Shown here piece by piece: positions 12,654 to 23,797 of a stretch of 64,000 nt of DNA. The stretch covers positions 8,508,501 to 8,572,500 of the forward strand of contig OX359189.1 of NCBI GenBank assembly GCA_947172415.1, written 5' to 3'. The translations under genes and the position numbers were made by a program. Below the pieces are notes generated by a model that was not told the DNA's origin, did no database searches, and saw only the letters and a program-made list of their open reading frames with translations. Numbering within the stretch: position 1 is the stretch's first letter; every line of letters starts with the position of its first letter. This DNA comes from Chondrosia reniformis. Lineage: Eukaryota; Porifera; Demospongiae; Chondrillida; Chondrillidae.

Positions 12654-13767
12654 TAGGGCGTGGCTTCTATATTCGGACACCATGTAATTTCGGACGCCTG
12701 TTCTCAGTAGCAAAGCATTCAATCTTCTTCCTTTTCTGCTCACATAATAAGTAGACTGACCCTAGATGGTGTACCAAGTTTGGCCCAGAAATAGCGTCCT
12801 GACTAGAAGTTATCGACCAAAGTTCAAAGTTACCGAAAAAATATATTTTCGGACGAAAGTCATGTATTTCCGGACAGTAGCTCGTAAACTTTGAAGCAAG
12901 CACAGTCGCCGACTTTTAGTTGCTCTAATGATAGATATACTCAAGGGTTACTACCAGGAGAAGATTCAGATTCAACCGTTTTGAGATGACAGAGGAAGGT
13001 TTGTTTTGATTAGGCGCTCTGGGGTCATCTAAAATCGGACACCTTTCCTTCAAAAAATGAAAATAACTGAAGTTAGTGGTGTTAAAATGAACTTCTAGGA
13101 CTAATGTAGCAGTTGTATTCTAGGCATTATTTGGATGTTAACTAAAGCTTATTTGACACTGTTAAATTAAAAATGGGTATTGACCTAGTAAAATACCTAA
13201 TCCCACTTGTGCACAGATTAAAAGTGTGAAAATTCAGGAAGGTCGGTGGTACACTAAGATAAAATGACTCTGTGGTTGTTATTACTGATATTTAGTTTGA
13301 ACTAGCCTTGTTAAAGACATTAGAAGCTACAAAGTGGATACCTAAGCTATTTACAGCCCAAGAATGTCGAAATTAGTAGCAGATGGTGTCCGATTTTAGA
13401 TGACCCCAGAGCGCCTAATCAAAACAAACCTTCCTCTGTCATCTTTAAACGGTTGAATATGAATCTTCTCCTGGTAGTAGCCTCTGAGTATATCTATCAT
13501 TAGAGCAACTAAAAGTCGGCAACTGTGCTTGCTTCAAAGTTTACGAGCTACTGTCCGGAAATACATGACTTTCGTCCGAAAATATATGTCACTTTGAACT
13601 TTGGTCGATAACTTCTATTCGGGACGCTATTTCTGGGCCAAACTTGGTACACCATCTAGGGTCAGTCTACTTATTATGTGAGCAAAAAAGGAAGAAGATT
13701 GAATGCTTTACCACTGAGAACAGGCATCCGAAATTACATGGTGTCCGAATATAGAAGCCACGCCCTA
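12654..13767. mobile_element. 1.1-kb foldback DNA transposon
   Basis: The terminal inverted repeats are about 385 bp (12654-13043 and 13385-13767), starting TAGGGCGTGGCTTC and ending with its complement, flanked by a TA target duplication. The 340-bp centre has no ORF, so it is non-autonomous. The paralogous copy 2 reads AACAGCATTCATGTATTATA at 35533-35552 with no insert, so the element landed in copy 1 after the duplication. A TA target fits the Tc1/mariner-pogo or related groups, but the family is not identified. Confidence 0.9.
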
Positions 13768-15390
13768 TAATATTATTATACTATTGGTCAAGTGCCAGTA
13801 TGATTATCTACCGTTTTAGGTAAACTGCTTTAAGTTTAAACGAATGACATGGTTACATGAAAAGGGACCTTATTGTGACACACATTTATATATACTTATA
13901 CGATACGTAATTGAGTATGAATGATTCGCTACTGATGAGATCATCGATTAGATTGATTCTTTCTAACCTTGTTAGGAGTTGGCACACCATGTTTCGAAGA
14001 ACCTTCTAAAATTCTCTCTTCAAAAACCTCTTCTAGATATGTTACTTACGTAGAATATCGAAAGGATCAATTTATATACCATAAACGACGCACACTATTA
14101 TTCATGACCAAATATGAATATCATTACCATTAGAGAGCACATTGTAAAATATTATTAATATATATAGATTAGAATCCCTACAAATGAAAGGGTCAAATCT
14201 TGTGTACTGTATACACACAAAAAATGCAACTTTGGACTTTATATATTAGCTGCGATTATGCCTAAACGTATAGAGAGATGTGCATGGTGAAATCATTAAA
14301 ATTTCAGTAAAATATTCTCAAGCACCAATGAAAATTATAAACCTCTATATATATAGCTAGGTATACAGTATACCTAGCTATATATAGTTGCTGTGCCATG
14401 GTATATACGTACTTGATTCTCCAGAATTAGTATATCAGAAGTATGTAAACTTACTATGGATGATCACAAACTTCAGATTAAAAATTTACCAACATTGTTC
14501 ATGCTGTCTTTATGCTGTAAGGTCTTCCCCTTTTAAAACCGCACAGATACAGTCATCTTTAAAATACAAGTATATTGCAACTGATTTATACTATCTCCAC
14601 TGTACAGATTGATGTATAAAATTGATGTGTCATGTACAACACGTTGATATAGAATCTTCCTGCCTGGTGCATGGTGATGTTCTCACAATTTCTACAAAGT
14701 TGTACTATGCATTGCATAATTAATTGATAATAGAATAATAGTTCCACCATGCATTGCACACTACATACGTACATTGTGCATGTGTATATTATGTACGTAT
14801 ATATAAAAATCTGATGGACATTATTGCTGACATTAAAAGTGAAGAGCAAATGCTCAGTCTCTGATTTTGAAATGATCTATATATAGAAGCAAACCAAAAG
14901 ATTATCAAGTGCTGACACTGTATAATAATATAGAGAATTTTCTACAAAAATAGTGAAGATGTAGGGATGGCACAAAAAGCACAGAAACAAGAAAGGGATG
15001 TTACACAGTGAAGCATTAGCTATATATTCATGAATCATACAATAACCTTACTTGAAGGATTCATGCATAGAAAATTTTTATTGTTCTCTAGTTTCTGTAC
15101 TTTTTATGGAGCATAAGAGCTAGGAATTCGATTGTATTTAAACCCACATTTTGGTTTCGCAATCTTCGACTGAATATGACGTCATTAAAATGGCGAATTT
15201 ATTGAGGCCTTGTCTGAGGCCATGAAAACTGTCATACTCAATAATTGCGTTATCGCTCTTGCTTCTACAAAAGAATATAGCTCGGAAAACTTGCAATAGT
15301 TTCGTTTAACAATTAGTCCAAAAGCTTTTATAGTTTTTTAGTTATGGCTGGCAAAGAAGAATATGCAGAATTATTCAATGGGTTACTAAC
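13768..15390. other. Non-coding, end of duplicated block plus unique DNA
   Basis: 13790-14930 matches 35560-36500. The remainder is unique. At 15177-15184 there is a TGACGTCA palindrome (CRE-like) followed by AAAATGGCG. The ATG there opens only about 11 codons, so it is not a gene. No exon was found. Confidence 0.4.
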
Positions 15391-15723
15391 CTCCAACTCT
15401 CACAGTCATAGGTTCACTCTCCTCCATACTACCATCAGCATACACAACAGCACAACAGTAGTTAGCCTCTCCATTGAGGAAGACACTCTTTCTTGTTGTC
15501 ACACTCACAAATGTCTCAGTATTACTCTACAACTATATGGTATAGATTTTTCATGTATCAGGTAGATCAATCCTCTCTCCATCCTTCATCCACACTACAG
15601 GACTGGTCTGACTGAAGATGGGTCTACTTGATGTAGTATCAGTTATATCATGATGGTGACAGGTGAGTTGGACTTGTCTGTCATAACAGACTGAAAGGGG
15701 CTGGAAGGTTACATTCTGAGCCA
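15391..15723 (-). pseudogene. Dead Ig-domain exon with three in-frame stops
   Basis: The exon is 333 bp and keeps good splice borders (ATTGTAG upstream, GTTAGT downstream), phase 1-1. It reads as an Ig domain with CYDRQVQLTCHHHD near the start, VVWMKDGERIDL at the C strand and EANYCCAVVYADGS at the F strand. Between the C and E strands three stop codons (TGA, TAG, TAG) lie in the same frame. Its start resembles the Ig exon of receptor B (CYDRYVKVTCSHHD). It is the relic of a further receptor unit; the matching FN3 relic is at 19880-20056. Confidence 0.85.
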
Positions 15724-16858
15724 CTACAATAAAACATTAACTTGAATAATATACACTAATATATAGTCCTGAATGCCACATATATATATATATAGAACAC
15801 ATATGAAAAGGCAAACATTTGCATTATCTGTAAACAGGACATAATACCTATCTATATATCAACAAGATTATATAAAACAGCTGCACTTGATAAATTGGCA
15901 TATTGGCATAACATCATTTAACCATCTATACCCATAACTGCTCACATTATATCATAAAATTTCAAGATTGCTAAATTTAACCTCCCAAAACAAACTATGA
16001 TACATAAATAAATACATACTTGAGCGCTCAAGAGGCCACAAGTGTGGGTCAGAGACCCTCTGGGGAACTCGCCGATATGTACTTTCAATCACTGCTGTAT
16101 GTATATACAATGTAACATGCATTCCATATTATCTTGAAACCATATGCATCGATCTAACTAATATATATATATAAATCATCATCAGATCAACACCACTTGA
16201 CAACGTATGCTGGTTGTTCAACACATTAAATGCAAAGTGAGTGATCTGCAACTGCACTTGTTGAATTCAAAATTACTTAAAACCATGTAGTACCACAACT
16301 GTATGCATGCTATATAAACCTATCAGGGTCATAAAGGCTGAGGCCATTAATTTATTTCATGAACAATGTACCTTGTGCACAAGTTACTAAATCATGTCTA
16401 ACCCTGTTGTTTATGTGAATGTATGCAAGCAACCAACGGTACTCCTAGCTCACACTCAAGGCAAGTCAAATCTGCGGTGATTATTGGCTGAGACCCCCTG
16501 CATGAGACTGGAATTTTTGCTGATAATGGCATACAGAGGCATCTTCAGTCTATACTAAGGTGTGAAAATGTAATTGGAAGGCCATGTGTATAACCTTATA
16601 TGATCTGTAGAGACTACTACTCAGTATGCAGAAGTTGAGAATTTCAGTGTGACTAAAAAAGTCCTGTATATACGTAGCGTTTAATATACCTGATTGTGAT
16701 TATTTCGGGAGTCATTTGCATCCGTATTATATTATATACTTCAGTGTGATTATCTTGGGAGTCACTTGCATACGTGTAAAAATTTGTAACTTGCACTGTG
16801 CAGTATTTGATTGTAAGTAAACGTGCATACCCCTACATATACAATTACACTATATATA
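15724..16858. other. Intron-like DNA of the dead receptor
   Basis: No exon. Parts (15960-16260) resemble 49640-49830, the upstream flank of receptor E's FN3 exon. 16590-16760 carries a dispersed repeat (GATTGTGATTAT, then GGGAGTCA) that recurs at 59550-59710. Confidence 0.45.
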
Positions 16859-17439
16859 CAGTCATGATCAGACCTTAGTTATCCGCACCTCAGATAACCG
16901 GTTCCCTCACCATCCTCAACATTTCCCGCTGAAACTAATCTGCACAATACATTTTTACATAGACTAACCTACATACGTGTATGTTGGTTAGTCTATGATT
17001 TTTACCTCTATTAACCGGAAACCTCACTATCCACATCTGTTCACACTTTTTGTATACTGTTGTATACCAATCCGTATAATTTTTCCTCAGTTAACCGTTG
17101 GTCTACACCTTGAGTGAAGGCTACGTACGATGGTATCCAAGCGCACTTCGAGAAGGACTGGGGGTTCAAGGTCAGCCTTTACACCATTGGTGATGTCTGG
17201 CGCGCTCGCGACAAATAGTTGAAGGTAGAAGACGACAGCAAGGCATGCCATACCCAGACGCCAAAGAACCAGAGCGTGGAAGATGCACTATGGCTTTGGT
17301 TTTGCCAAGTGTGTACGTCTGGAGCTGCCATCAGCGATCTCATCGCATGCAATACTGCACCCTCACTTATCCAGTTCCCTCACTTTATCCGCAAATTCAC
17401 CCAGAACGGATGTGTGCGGATAACAGAGGTCTGACTGTA
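16859..17439 (+). mobile_element. Decayed pogo/Tigger-like element
   Basis: The ends match as inverted repeats (CAGTCA..GACC..TTATCCGCAC left, GTGCGGATAACAGAGGTCTG right), flanked by TA. Inside, 17110-17216 reads as a psq-type helix-turn-helix (GFKVSLYTIGDVWRARDK) broken by a TAG. 17260-17340 reads SVEDALWLWFCQ, the CENP-B-type DNA-binding motif found in Tigger/pogo transposases. The DDE domain is gone, so it is a non-autonomous relic. Confidence 0.75.
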
Positions 17440-17573
17440 TATATATAAACTATATATATATCATGCAATCCACCATCTTCATGCACGTGACTTATACCGT
17501 ATAGTGGGAAATTTTTGAGGGACAAAATTTTCACAAATTTTCGCGAAATTTTTGTACCTCAAAAACTTTATCT

Positions 17574-18695
17574 ATGAGTGACGTCACGATGGGTGTTAAA
17601 TATCTAAAGCGACTACAGACCTTCTACAACCGCTCGAGGCTGCCATGCGATGGTGTCTTTTGCCGGCTCTGTCAGGTCAACCACCACCCAACAATCTGGT
17701 TTCTACGTGAGGTGTTTTCTTTTCCACCTAAGCTCGGAGGTTTGGGCATCATTAACCCCACACCAACTGCTAGCGAACAGCACCATGCCTCTGTAAAGGT
17801 CACAGCTCCCCTGGTTGAAAATATCTTACAGCAGTCAACCATCTCACAACCTGACTCGTTCCAGGGGCAGATCAAAACAATGGTAAGGGCAGTGAAAACC
17901 TCAAAGCTGAAACAACGAATGGAGGAGTTGCTGCCTAAACTCCGGATCCCCTCCCAGTTGCAGCATTGCATCGCACTAGGCCAAGAGAAGGGTTCTTCTT
18001 CGTGGTTGACCTCCCTGCCAATCGGGAGACACAGCTACAGCTTACACAAGTCGGATTTCAAGGACACCATTGCTCTTTGTTACGACCTGCCCCTGCAACA
18101 TACCCCTTCTCACTGTGTATGTGGCCACACATTCAGTGTGGAGCTTGCACTATCGTGCCCTACAGGGGGCTACACTGCAATCAGGCACAATGAAGTAAGA
18201 GACTTGACAGCATCCATGTTACAAGAGACATGCCACAACATCCGGGTGGAACCTCACCTAAAAGCACTGACAGGGGAAACCATGGCACATAAGACTGCCA
18301 ACACAGACCCCGGTACTCAGCTGGATATCTCGGCTTGCGGTGTCTGGGGGGGGGGGGGATTTGAAAGGATATTCTTTGATGTCAGAGTTTTTAACCCAAG
18401 CGCCTGATCAAATCGTGCCACCTCCTTTAAGTCCACCTACCGCAAGCACGAATTGGAGAAGAAGAGACACTATGAAGAAAGGATCCTGGAAGTTGAACGA
18501 TCCTCCTTTACACCACTTGTCATGTCTGCCACAGGAGGTATGGGACCACTTGCCACAACTTTCTACAGCCGCCTAGCTTCGATGCTAGCTGACAAGCAGG
18601 GTACACCCTACAGCAAGACCATCCAATGGGTCAGATGCAAACTGAGTTTTGCACTGCTGCATGAGGACTGCCTTTCTGTGCATCCAAGGATGTAG
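17574..18695 (+). pseudogene. LINE 3' ORF: RT end plus restriction-like endonuclease
   Basis: The 373-codon frame has one internal TGA at 18405-18407. Landmarks in order are LGGLGI, the HHASV stretch, SSWLTSLPI, a cysteine cluster CVCGHTF..LALSC followed by RHNEVRDL, LDISACGVWGGGG, FFDVRVFNP, then after the stop YRKHELEKKR, VERSSFTPLV and ATGGMGP. From memory of the family this is the C-terminus of non-LTR retrotransposons with a PD-(D/E)XK restriction-like endonuclease; LDI and FFDVRV would be the catalytic strands. The RT fingers and palm are missing, so it is 5' truncated. A run of ten G lies at 18349. It is not functional as it stands. Confidence 0.75.
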
Positions 18696-19421
18696 AACCT
18701 CTTACAGGCCACGACCCCAAGGACAGAACGCCATTGATCTCCAGATTTCTAATTTTTCTTTCCTTAATTCAATTGTTAATTTATTATAAATGTTACTTTT
18801 ATGTTATACTGTGTTTATTATTGTAATAGAATTCATAATTATTATTTATTTGAAAAAAGTTAAATATCTAAACGAGTGATTTAATATAGTGTGCATGTGC
18901 CTTTTACTTGAATAACAGCGTTTATTCTTAAAGCTTAATAACTTTCATTTGAAGTAGTCCAGGATTCTTAAAGGTATGCAGCGGAAGAAATTGCTCCGTA
19001 CCTTACTGTTGTCATCTCATCATCTGTGGCTTGATTAATCCCAGAGATTCTCTAGCTGATTTTGGTCTCAAAGAATATATGCTGTTGTTAAAGTAAAAGG
19101 CACACACACACTATAATTAACTCACAACTTTATTTAACATTAAAGCTTCAATTCCGTCAATTCCTAAATCCTTCAGATTTTTGCTTCATACGACTTGCTA
19201 GCGAATTCTTAAGCACACGTTCTGACAATATCGCCATTTTTTTTAAAGTGGAAGCTTTCTTTTGACCGCATGTGTAGGAGCTATGTCTCTTTTGAAGTAC
19301 TTAAAGCGAAGCGATCTGACGGAGCATGTTCTCCCAAAGCCTCGAATCTTCGACTGAATAATGTAGACCTCTTCATTCACAGCCATTCCTGAAAAACTAC
19401 TCTGCTTCCACGTGCGTGAAG

Positions 19422-19482
19422 CAAGTATTTCAACTTTAAAAAAACTCGCGTGGGCGTGGGGGCCCAAAACTCAAACTACTTG
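19422..19482. repeat. GC-rich palindromic hairpin, site 1 of 3
   Basis: CAAGTATTTCAACTTT returns as AACTCAAACTACTTG around a GC loop (GGGCGTGGGGGCCC). The same design occurs at 51054-51105 and 56726-56782, and the downstream TCCGGTTAACCGATTC is shared with 51119. Confidence 0.65.
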
Positions 19483-19879
19483 CTGATTCTGAAATGTCCG
19501 GTTAACCGATTCTGGTCGTCAGATGTTGACAGATATACAAGGTTACGAATAGGAAGCCATACTTAACTAATTTCTATAGGAGAGATTTGTGAAAATATTT
19601 CCTCGAAAATTCGCAAAATGGTGCAATTTGCGAAAATTTAGTCCCTCGAAAATTTCCCGCTATACAGTATATAAATGGATGGATGACAAAAAGTTTACAT
19701 TATTGAAGAATTCCGATCACCTAATTAAAAAGGATGACACAAATGCATGCATAGTTAAGATATAGCATGTAGTTGAGTTGTTGTATTACTGTACATGAGT
19801 TGTTGGGTTTGAGTGTGAGCTGCACAAGACTAAATACTTAGAGATGAAAACTGCACTTCAAATAAAGTTAAGTAGACAT

Positions 19880-20056
19880 TTAAACATCACTGTCTGAGGT
19901 TGCAGTCCCTCTATTGTGTTATGTGGTAATTGTGAGGTAGTCATCAGCATCGGAATAATTCCATACTATTACTTACGAGAATTCCACTCTAGAGCAATCT
20001 CTTTACTTCTTTGCTGTATGTTTGATAGAGTTGGAGTAACTGGCTTTTCCACAAAG
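19880..20056 (-). pseudogene. FN3 exon relic
   Basis: Two pieces of an FN3 domain remain: KPVTPTLSNIQQ..KEIALEWNS (20056 down to about 19985) and a fragment matching EGLQPQT near 19890-19910. The middle strands are deleted or scrambled. The closest intact relative is receptor E's FN3 (49297-49578), with KEIALEWNS identical. The acceptor has decayed from TGTAG to TGTGG. It belongs with the Ig relic at 15391. Confidence 0.75.
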
Positions 20057-20383
20057 TGCTTACATATATAATACATAATAAAAGGTTGTTAGAGATTCAC
20101 ATATTATGTTGGCTTATGCATGTTTACTAAGTTAAATTCTTGATTACAGCCAGTACCAGATACAAAATCACTCTTCCATTTATTCCTATCCAATCAAGAT
20201 ACAATACAAATATAAAGAAAAGGAATCCACATACCTACTGTAATTATACGTTTATGTTAAATGTAAAATGTTTTGCTATTATCATTCTACAGATTTACTA
20301 AATGTTTTTGATGAAAAATATAATGTAAAAAGTATTCAAACTTAGCTTACTACTAAATTTCTGTCATAAATGAAACATACCAG

Positions 20384-20418
20384 AAGCCTCTGAATCTACT
20401 ATGACAATTGAGGTTCTA
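20384..20418 (-). CDS. Possible cytoplasmic mini-exon
   Basis: This short stretch is bounded by CTCATTAG and TTCTG|GTATGT and reads TSIVIVDSEAS when joined in phase 2. The phase fits the upstream mini-exons at 20766 and 21554. It is too short to be sure of. Confidence 0.25.
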
Positions 20419-20765
20419 ATGAGAGAGTGAATGAGAGTGAGAGAGTGATGGAGAGTGAGAGTGAGAGAGCAGATGACTAAATTTTAAAGCTCTTAACGCT
20501 AAAAATTGCATCCTAAAAGTACCCAAATTTTCTAACTTGCTTCATGTTAAGTGTTCAAACCTGAGGTTGCTTATTCCCTATTTAGACAACATACACCTAA
20601 GAAACATACATTTATGTATAAGCTATAGTTTGTACACTAGCAAAATACGTACAAGAAGAAAATGAGGGTAACTGGAAGCAGTCCTATAACTTTAGGTGCA
20701 GGCTAACCCGTATTACATTGAATGAAATATAATGAACATAATTAATACAATCTATTATTACTCAC

Positions 20766-21594
20766 CACACCAGATATAGACTATCATCCTCCTTAGCAGC
20801 TGGATCCTAACATGTAGGAAACAATTACTTTAAAAAGGAAGCGATTAAGAAATTCTCAAAAGTACTGGCATTACTAACTAATATATCTAGCTTATTTTGC
20901 ATTTACATGTACACATATGGTATTGATTATACGTACACTAAAAATTGAATTTAAAATGCTACGGACTTACAAAAAGTTCCTGATTATTCTTTGAGCATTT
21001 TCATTCTGTATAAATTGTATAAATACTACACTTGAAAAGGTGTGCTTTTTTCTGATAATTTAAAGTTCTCTCAAAACGTACTAGAAAATAGTCAGAGTCC
21101 GCTTGAATTTCTGCTAGATCTTTCGCTTGTTCTTCCGCTTGATCTTCCGCTTGTTCTTCCGCTTGTTCTTCCGCTTATTCTTCCGCTTGATCTTCCGCTT
21201 GATCTTCCGCTTGTTCTTCCGCTTGTTCTTCCGCTTGTTCTTCCGCTTGTTCTTCCGCTTGTTCTTCCGCTTGTTCTTCCGCTTGTTCTTCCGCTTGTTC
21301 TTCCGCTTGTTCCTCCGCTTGTTCTTCCGCTTGTTCTTCTTCCGCTTGATCTTCCGCTTGTTCCTCCGCTTGTTCTTCCGTTTGTTCTTCTTCCGCTTGA
21401 TCTTCCGCTTGTATAGTTTGTACACTAGCAAAATACGTACAAGAAGAAAATGAGGGTAACTGGAAGCAGTCCTATAACTTTAGGTGCAGGCTAACCCGTA
21501 TTACATTGAATAAAATATAATGAACATAATTAATACAATCTATTATTACTTACAACACCAGATATAGACTTTCATCCTTCTCAGCAGCTGGATC
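20766..21594 (-). CDS. Duplicated tail mini-exon pair (SLYLV)
   Basis: Two 41-bp exons, 20766-20806 and 21554-21594, share CTA or TTTAG-type acceptors and GTGAGT/GTAAGT donors, starting in phase 0 and ending in phase 2. They read DPAAKEDDSLYLV and DPAAEKDESLYLV; in the second the split codon begins TT, so SLYLVL or SLYLVF would result, and SLYLVL would fit the S-x-Y-x-x-L ITIM pattern. They lie in a 790-bp tandem duplication around a minisatellite. They look like cytoplasmic-tail cassettes downstream of receptor B's terminal exon, so use would need that exon to be skipped. Confidence 0.5.
21117..21412. repeat. 12-bp minisatellite (GCTTGTTCTTCC)n
   Basis: About 25 units of GCTTGTTCTTCC with GCTTGATCTTCC variants and two 15-bp units. 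Because 12 is a multiple of three, long frames open on both strands (KNKR repeats on minus, LVLP and FFRL on plus). I treat these as repeat artefacts within an intron. Confidence 0.95.
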
Positions 21595-22241
21595 CTAAAA
21601 TGTAGGAAACAATTACTTTAAAAAGGAAGCGATTAAGAAATTCTCAAAAGTACAGGCATTACTAACTGTTATATCTAGCTTATTTTGCATTTACATGTAC
21701 ACATCTGGTATTGATTATACGTACACTAAAAATTGAATTTAAAATGCTACAGACTTACAAAAAGTTCCTGACTATTCTTTAGAGCATCTTCATTCTGTAT
21801 AAATTGTATAAATACTACACTTAAAAAGGTGTGCTTTTTTCTGCTAATTTAAAGTTTTCTCAAAACATACTAGAAAATTGTCAGAGTCTTTAAATTGATA
21901 ATTTCCATAGCCCTAAAAGGAAATATAGGCATGGACTGAAGTCATGCTGGAGATATGTTGCAGTAACAAGTTTTATACTATAAAAATTCATTGACTCTAT
22001 ACACATACAAATATTATATAAAATACATAATACATACAGTATACATGAAATATGCGTATACACAGTGTCACATATATAGATGAAGTAAATAAAGATATAC
22101 ACCAAGACTATAATCACAGAGTATAAATATGTGTATATACCCTTTAACATGCACATACTAATCACAGAGTACACAACAACTGCATGCATACGTACATGTG
22201 TATATCCCCTTAACAAATATAAAAATGATTAAAAAACCAAC

Positions 22242-22726
22242 TTGCTGTCTGTCAGGATCGTCATTGCTTTCAAGGGCATTAGCTGAAGAAACCTACAATT
22301 CAATATAAGTATGAAGATAATAAATACAAATAATACAATCTAATTTTACTCACAGGTACCAGATTATCATTTGGTATAGCTTGTTCCAGTATAACCTTAA
22401 CAAAAAAATGTACTATGTATAATTACAAGGAGACCTTAATATAACTACCCTTTGTACAAGGAGTTATGCAATACTATCACAGTCAGTCAGTCATCAGTTT
22501 GTTAAACAGGAAATCGCAGAGTATATACATGTGTATATCCCCTTAACAAATATAAAAAAACCAACTTGCTGTCTGTCAGGATCGTCATTGCTTTCAAGGG
22601 CATTAGCTGAAGAAACCTATATACAATTCAATATAAGTATGAAGATAATAATAAATACAAATAATACAATCTAATTTTACTCACATGCACCGGATTATCA
22701 TTTGCTTCAGCTGGTTCCAGTATAAC
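22242..22726 (-). CDS. Array of four cytoplasmic mini-exons
   Basis: Two exon types occur alternately, all phase 0-0: 22685-22726 (VILEPAEANDNPVH), 22566-22616 (VSSANALESNDDPDRQQ), 22354-22395 (VILEQAIPNDNLVP) and 22242-22292 (identical to the 51-bp type). The VILE exons have GTGAGT donors; the 51-bp exons have weaker GTTGGT donors. The pair is a tandem duplication of about 330 bp. Phase 0-0 matches the tail mini-exons of receptor G (57911-57955, 57361-57390). The array is therefore best read as an alternative or dead cytoplasmic tail of receptor B. Confidence 0.5.
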
Positions 22727-23123
22727 CTAAACAAAAATGTACTATGTATAATTACAATGAGACCTTAATATAACTACCCTTTGTACAAGGAGTTATGCAA
22801 TACTGTCACAGTCAGTCAGTCAGTCAGTCATTAGTTTGTTAAACAGGAAATCGCAGTACGTATTTCTTGACTCTGTGCTGGAGAGTAATGAAGAATGGAT
22901 GTCTTAACAGAGCCTAAGCTAAGACCATCATGACTGATATTCGCAGCAATTTCTGCCCTAAGTGGCATTTTACCATTTTTTACATTCTATATACTGAAGA
23001 CATTGTGCACAGGAGAGGAATGGTTGTATTTGCTATGTTGCCTTCAGGTCACCTGCACACCTGTATATACGTATGTACATATATGCACAAGGTTTGTAAT
23101 AAATGAGAACTAGCTCCTTCTTG

Positions 23124-23288
23124 TTAATTGTATCCACTGCTACTGCTAGATGAACTCACTAATACTTCCTTCTGACAATTTGCAACAGTGGCATATTCTG
23201 TTCTCAGCATACTGTTATCCACATTGGCAGGTCCCTTTTTAAATTGTTCAGGATTAAGTTGGGCATATTCTACTTCCCCCTTCTTTTC
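23124..23288 (-). CDS. Receptor B terminal exon with ITIM and ITSM
   Basis: The exon is 165 bp, starts in phase 0 after TTTATTAG and ends at TAA. It encodes 54 residues starting EKKGEVEYAQLNPEQF. VEYAQL fits the ITIM consensus (I/V/L/S)xYxx(L/V/I), and 22 residues later TEYATV fits the ITSM consensus TxYxx(V/I). The tail ends in a serine run, SGYN. In vertebrate receptors such pairs recruit SH2-domain phosphatases or SAP-type adaptors. Its phase matches the TM exon at 23798. AT-rich 3' UTR follows. Confidence 0.8.
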   Translation of the reverse strand, partial: EKKGEVEYAQLNPEQFKKGPANVDNSMLRTEYATVANCQKEVLVSSSSSSSGYN

Positions 23289-23797
23289 CTAATAAATTCA
23301 AACATGCTAAATAACTTCAAATACCTCATCATATTTCATTCAAGGCTACTGACATACATGATTTCCTATTACAAAAATGGATGCTAACATAGCCTTAAGT
23401 AATCATTCTGTCATGCATCTAAGACACCACCAACTTTGCAAATATATAACAACAATATACGTACCTACGTATGTATGACATCTATACATACAGTAAATTT
23501 GGAAGGCATATCACACCTGCAGTTTGTCCAACATCAATTTACTGATATACGTATATAGCTGACAAATTAATATTAGTGTATGTACAATAAAACCTGTACA
23601 TTCTCATTTAAAACACACCATAATATCAATTAACAAGGTAGTGCCAGGATATATTGGAAGTGAAATGAGATCACATCAACTGTACCTCTAGACACTCATA
23701 AAGTAGGCAGATGAACCACCCAAAAGACAGGTTCAACGTACTTAGCAATACATAGGAAATGCCCATCATATGTACATATTAAAGTTAAAGCACATAC

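Larger units (their letters stand above)
6055..14930. repeat. Receptor segmental duplication, copy 1
   Basis: By eye this stretch aligns collinearly with about 29590-36500. It includes the foldback repeat, the N-terminal Ig exon, the signal exon and the long 5' flank (the block at 10700-11500 matches 34140-34950). Differences are small indels plus a 1.1-kb transposon present only here. Parts also match 52960-54330 and 59815-64000. Outside the Ig and signal exons I see no gene. Confidence 0.85.
17495..19669. mobile_element. 2.2-kb TIR element enclosing LINE sequence
   Basis: The ends are inverted repeats of about 40 bp: TACCGTATAGTGGGAAATTT on the left and the complement of TACTGTATAGCGGGAAATTT on the right, followed by GAGGGAC and ATTTTC on both. 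The left flank (CAATCCACCATCTTC at 17468) and right flank (GAAGAATTCCGATCACC at 19706) are adjacent in the paralogous region at 50168-50275, which lacks the insert. The interior holds a LINE 3' ORF (17574-18695) and a GC-rich hairpin (19422-19482). The superfamily is not identified. Confidence 0.75.
20628..21890. repeat. Tandem 790-bp duplication around a minisatellite
   Basis: 20628-21110 and 21414-21890 are near identical (AGTTTGTACACTAGCAAAAT onward). Between them lies the 12-bp array at 21117-21412. Confidence 0.9.

Noticed and set aside
12667..12903. 78-codon minus-strand ORF
   Set aside because: It sits in the inverted arm of the foldback transposon and is not preserved in the other arm.
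15344..15565. 73-codon plus-strand ORF
   Set aside because: It is the antisense shadow of the dead Ig exon at 15391-15723.
21042..21453. Long ORFs on both strands rich in KNKR, LVLP or FFRL
   Set aside because: They are created by a 12-bp tandem repeat that keeps all frames open; no start context, no conservation outside the array.
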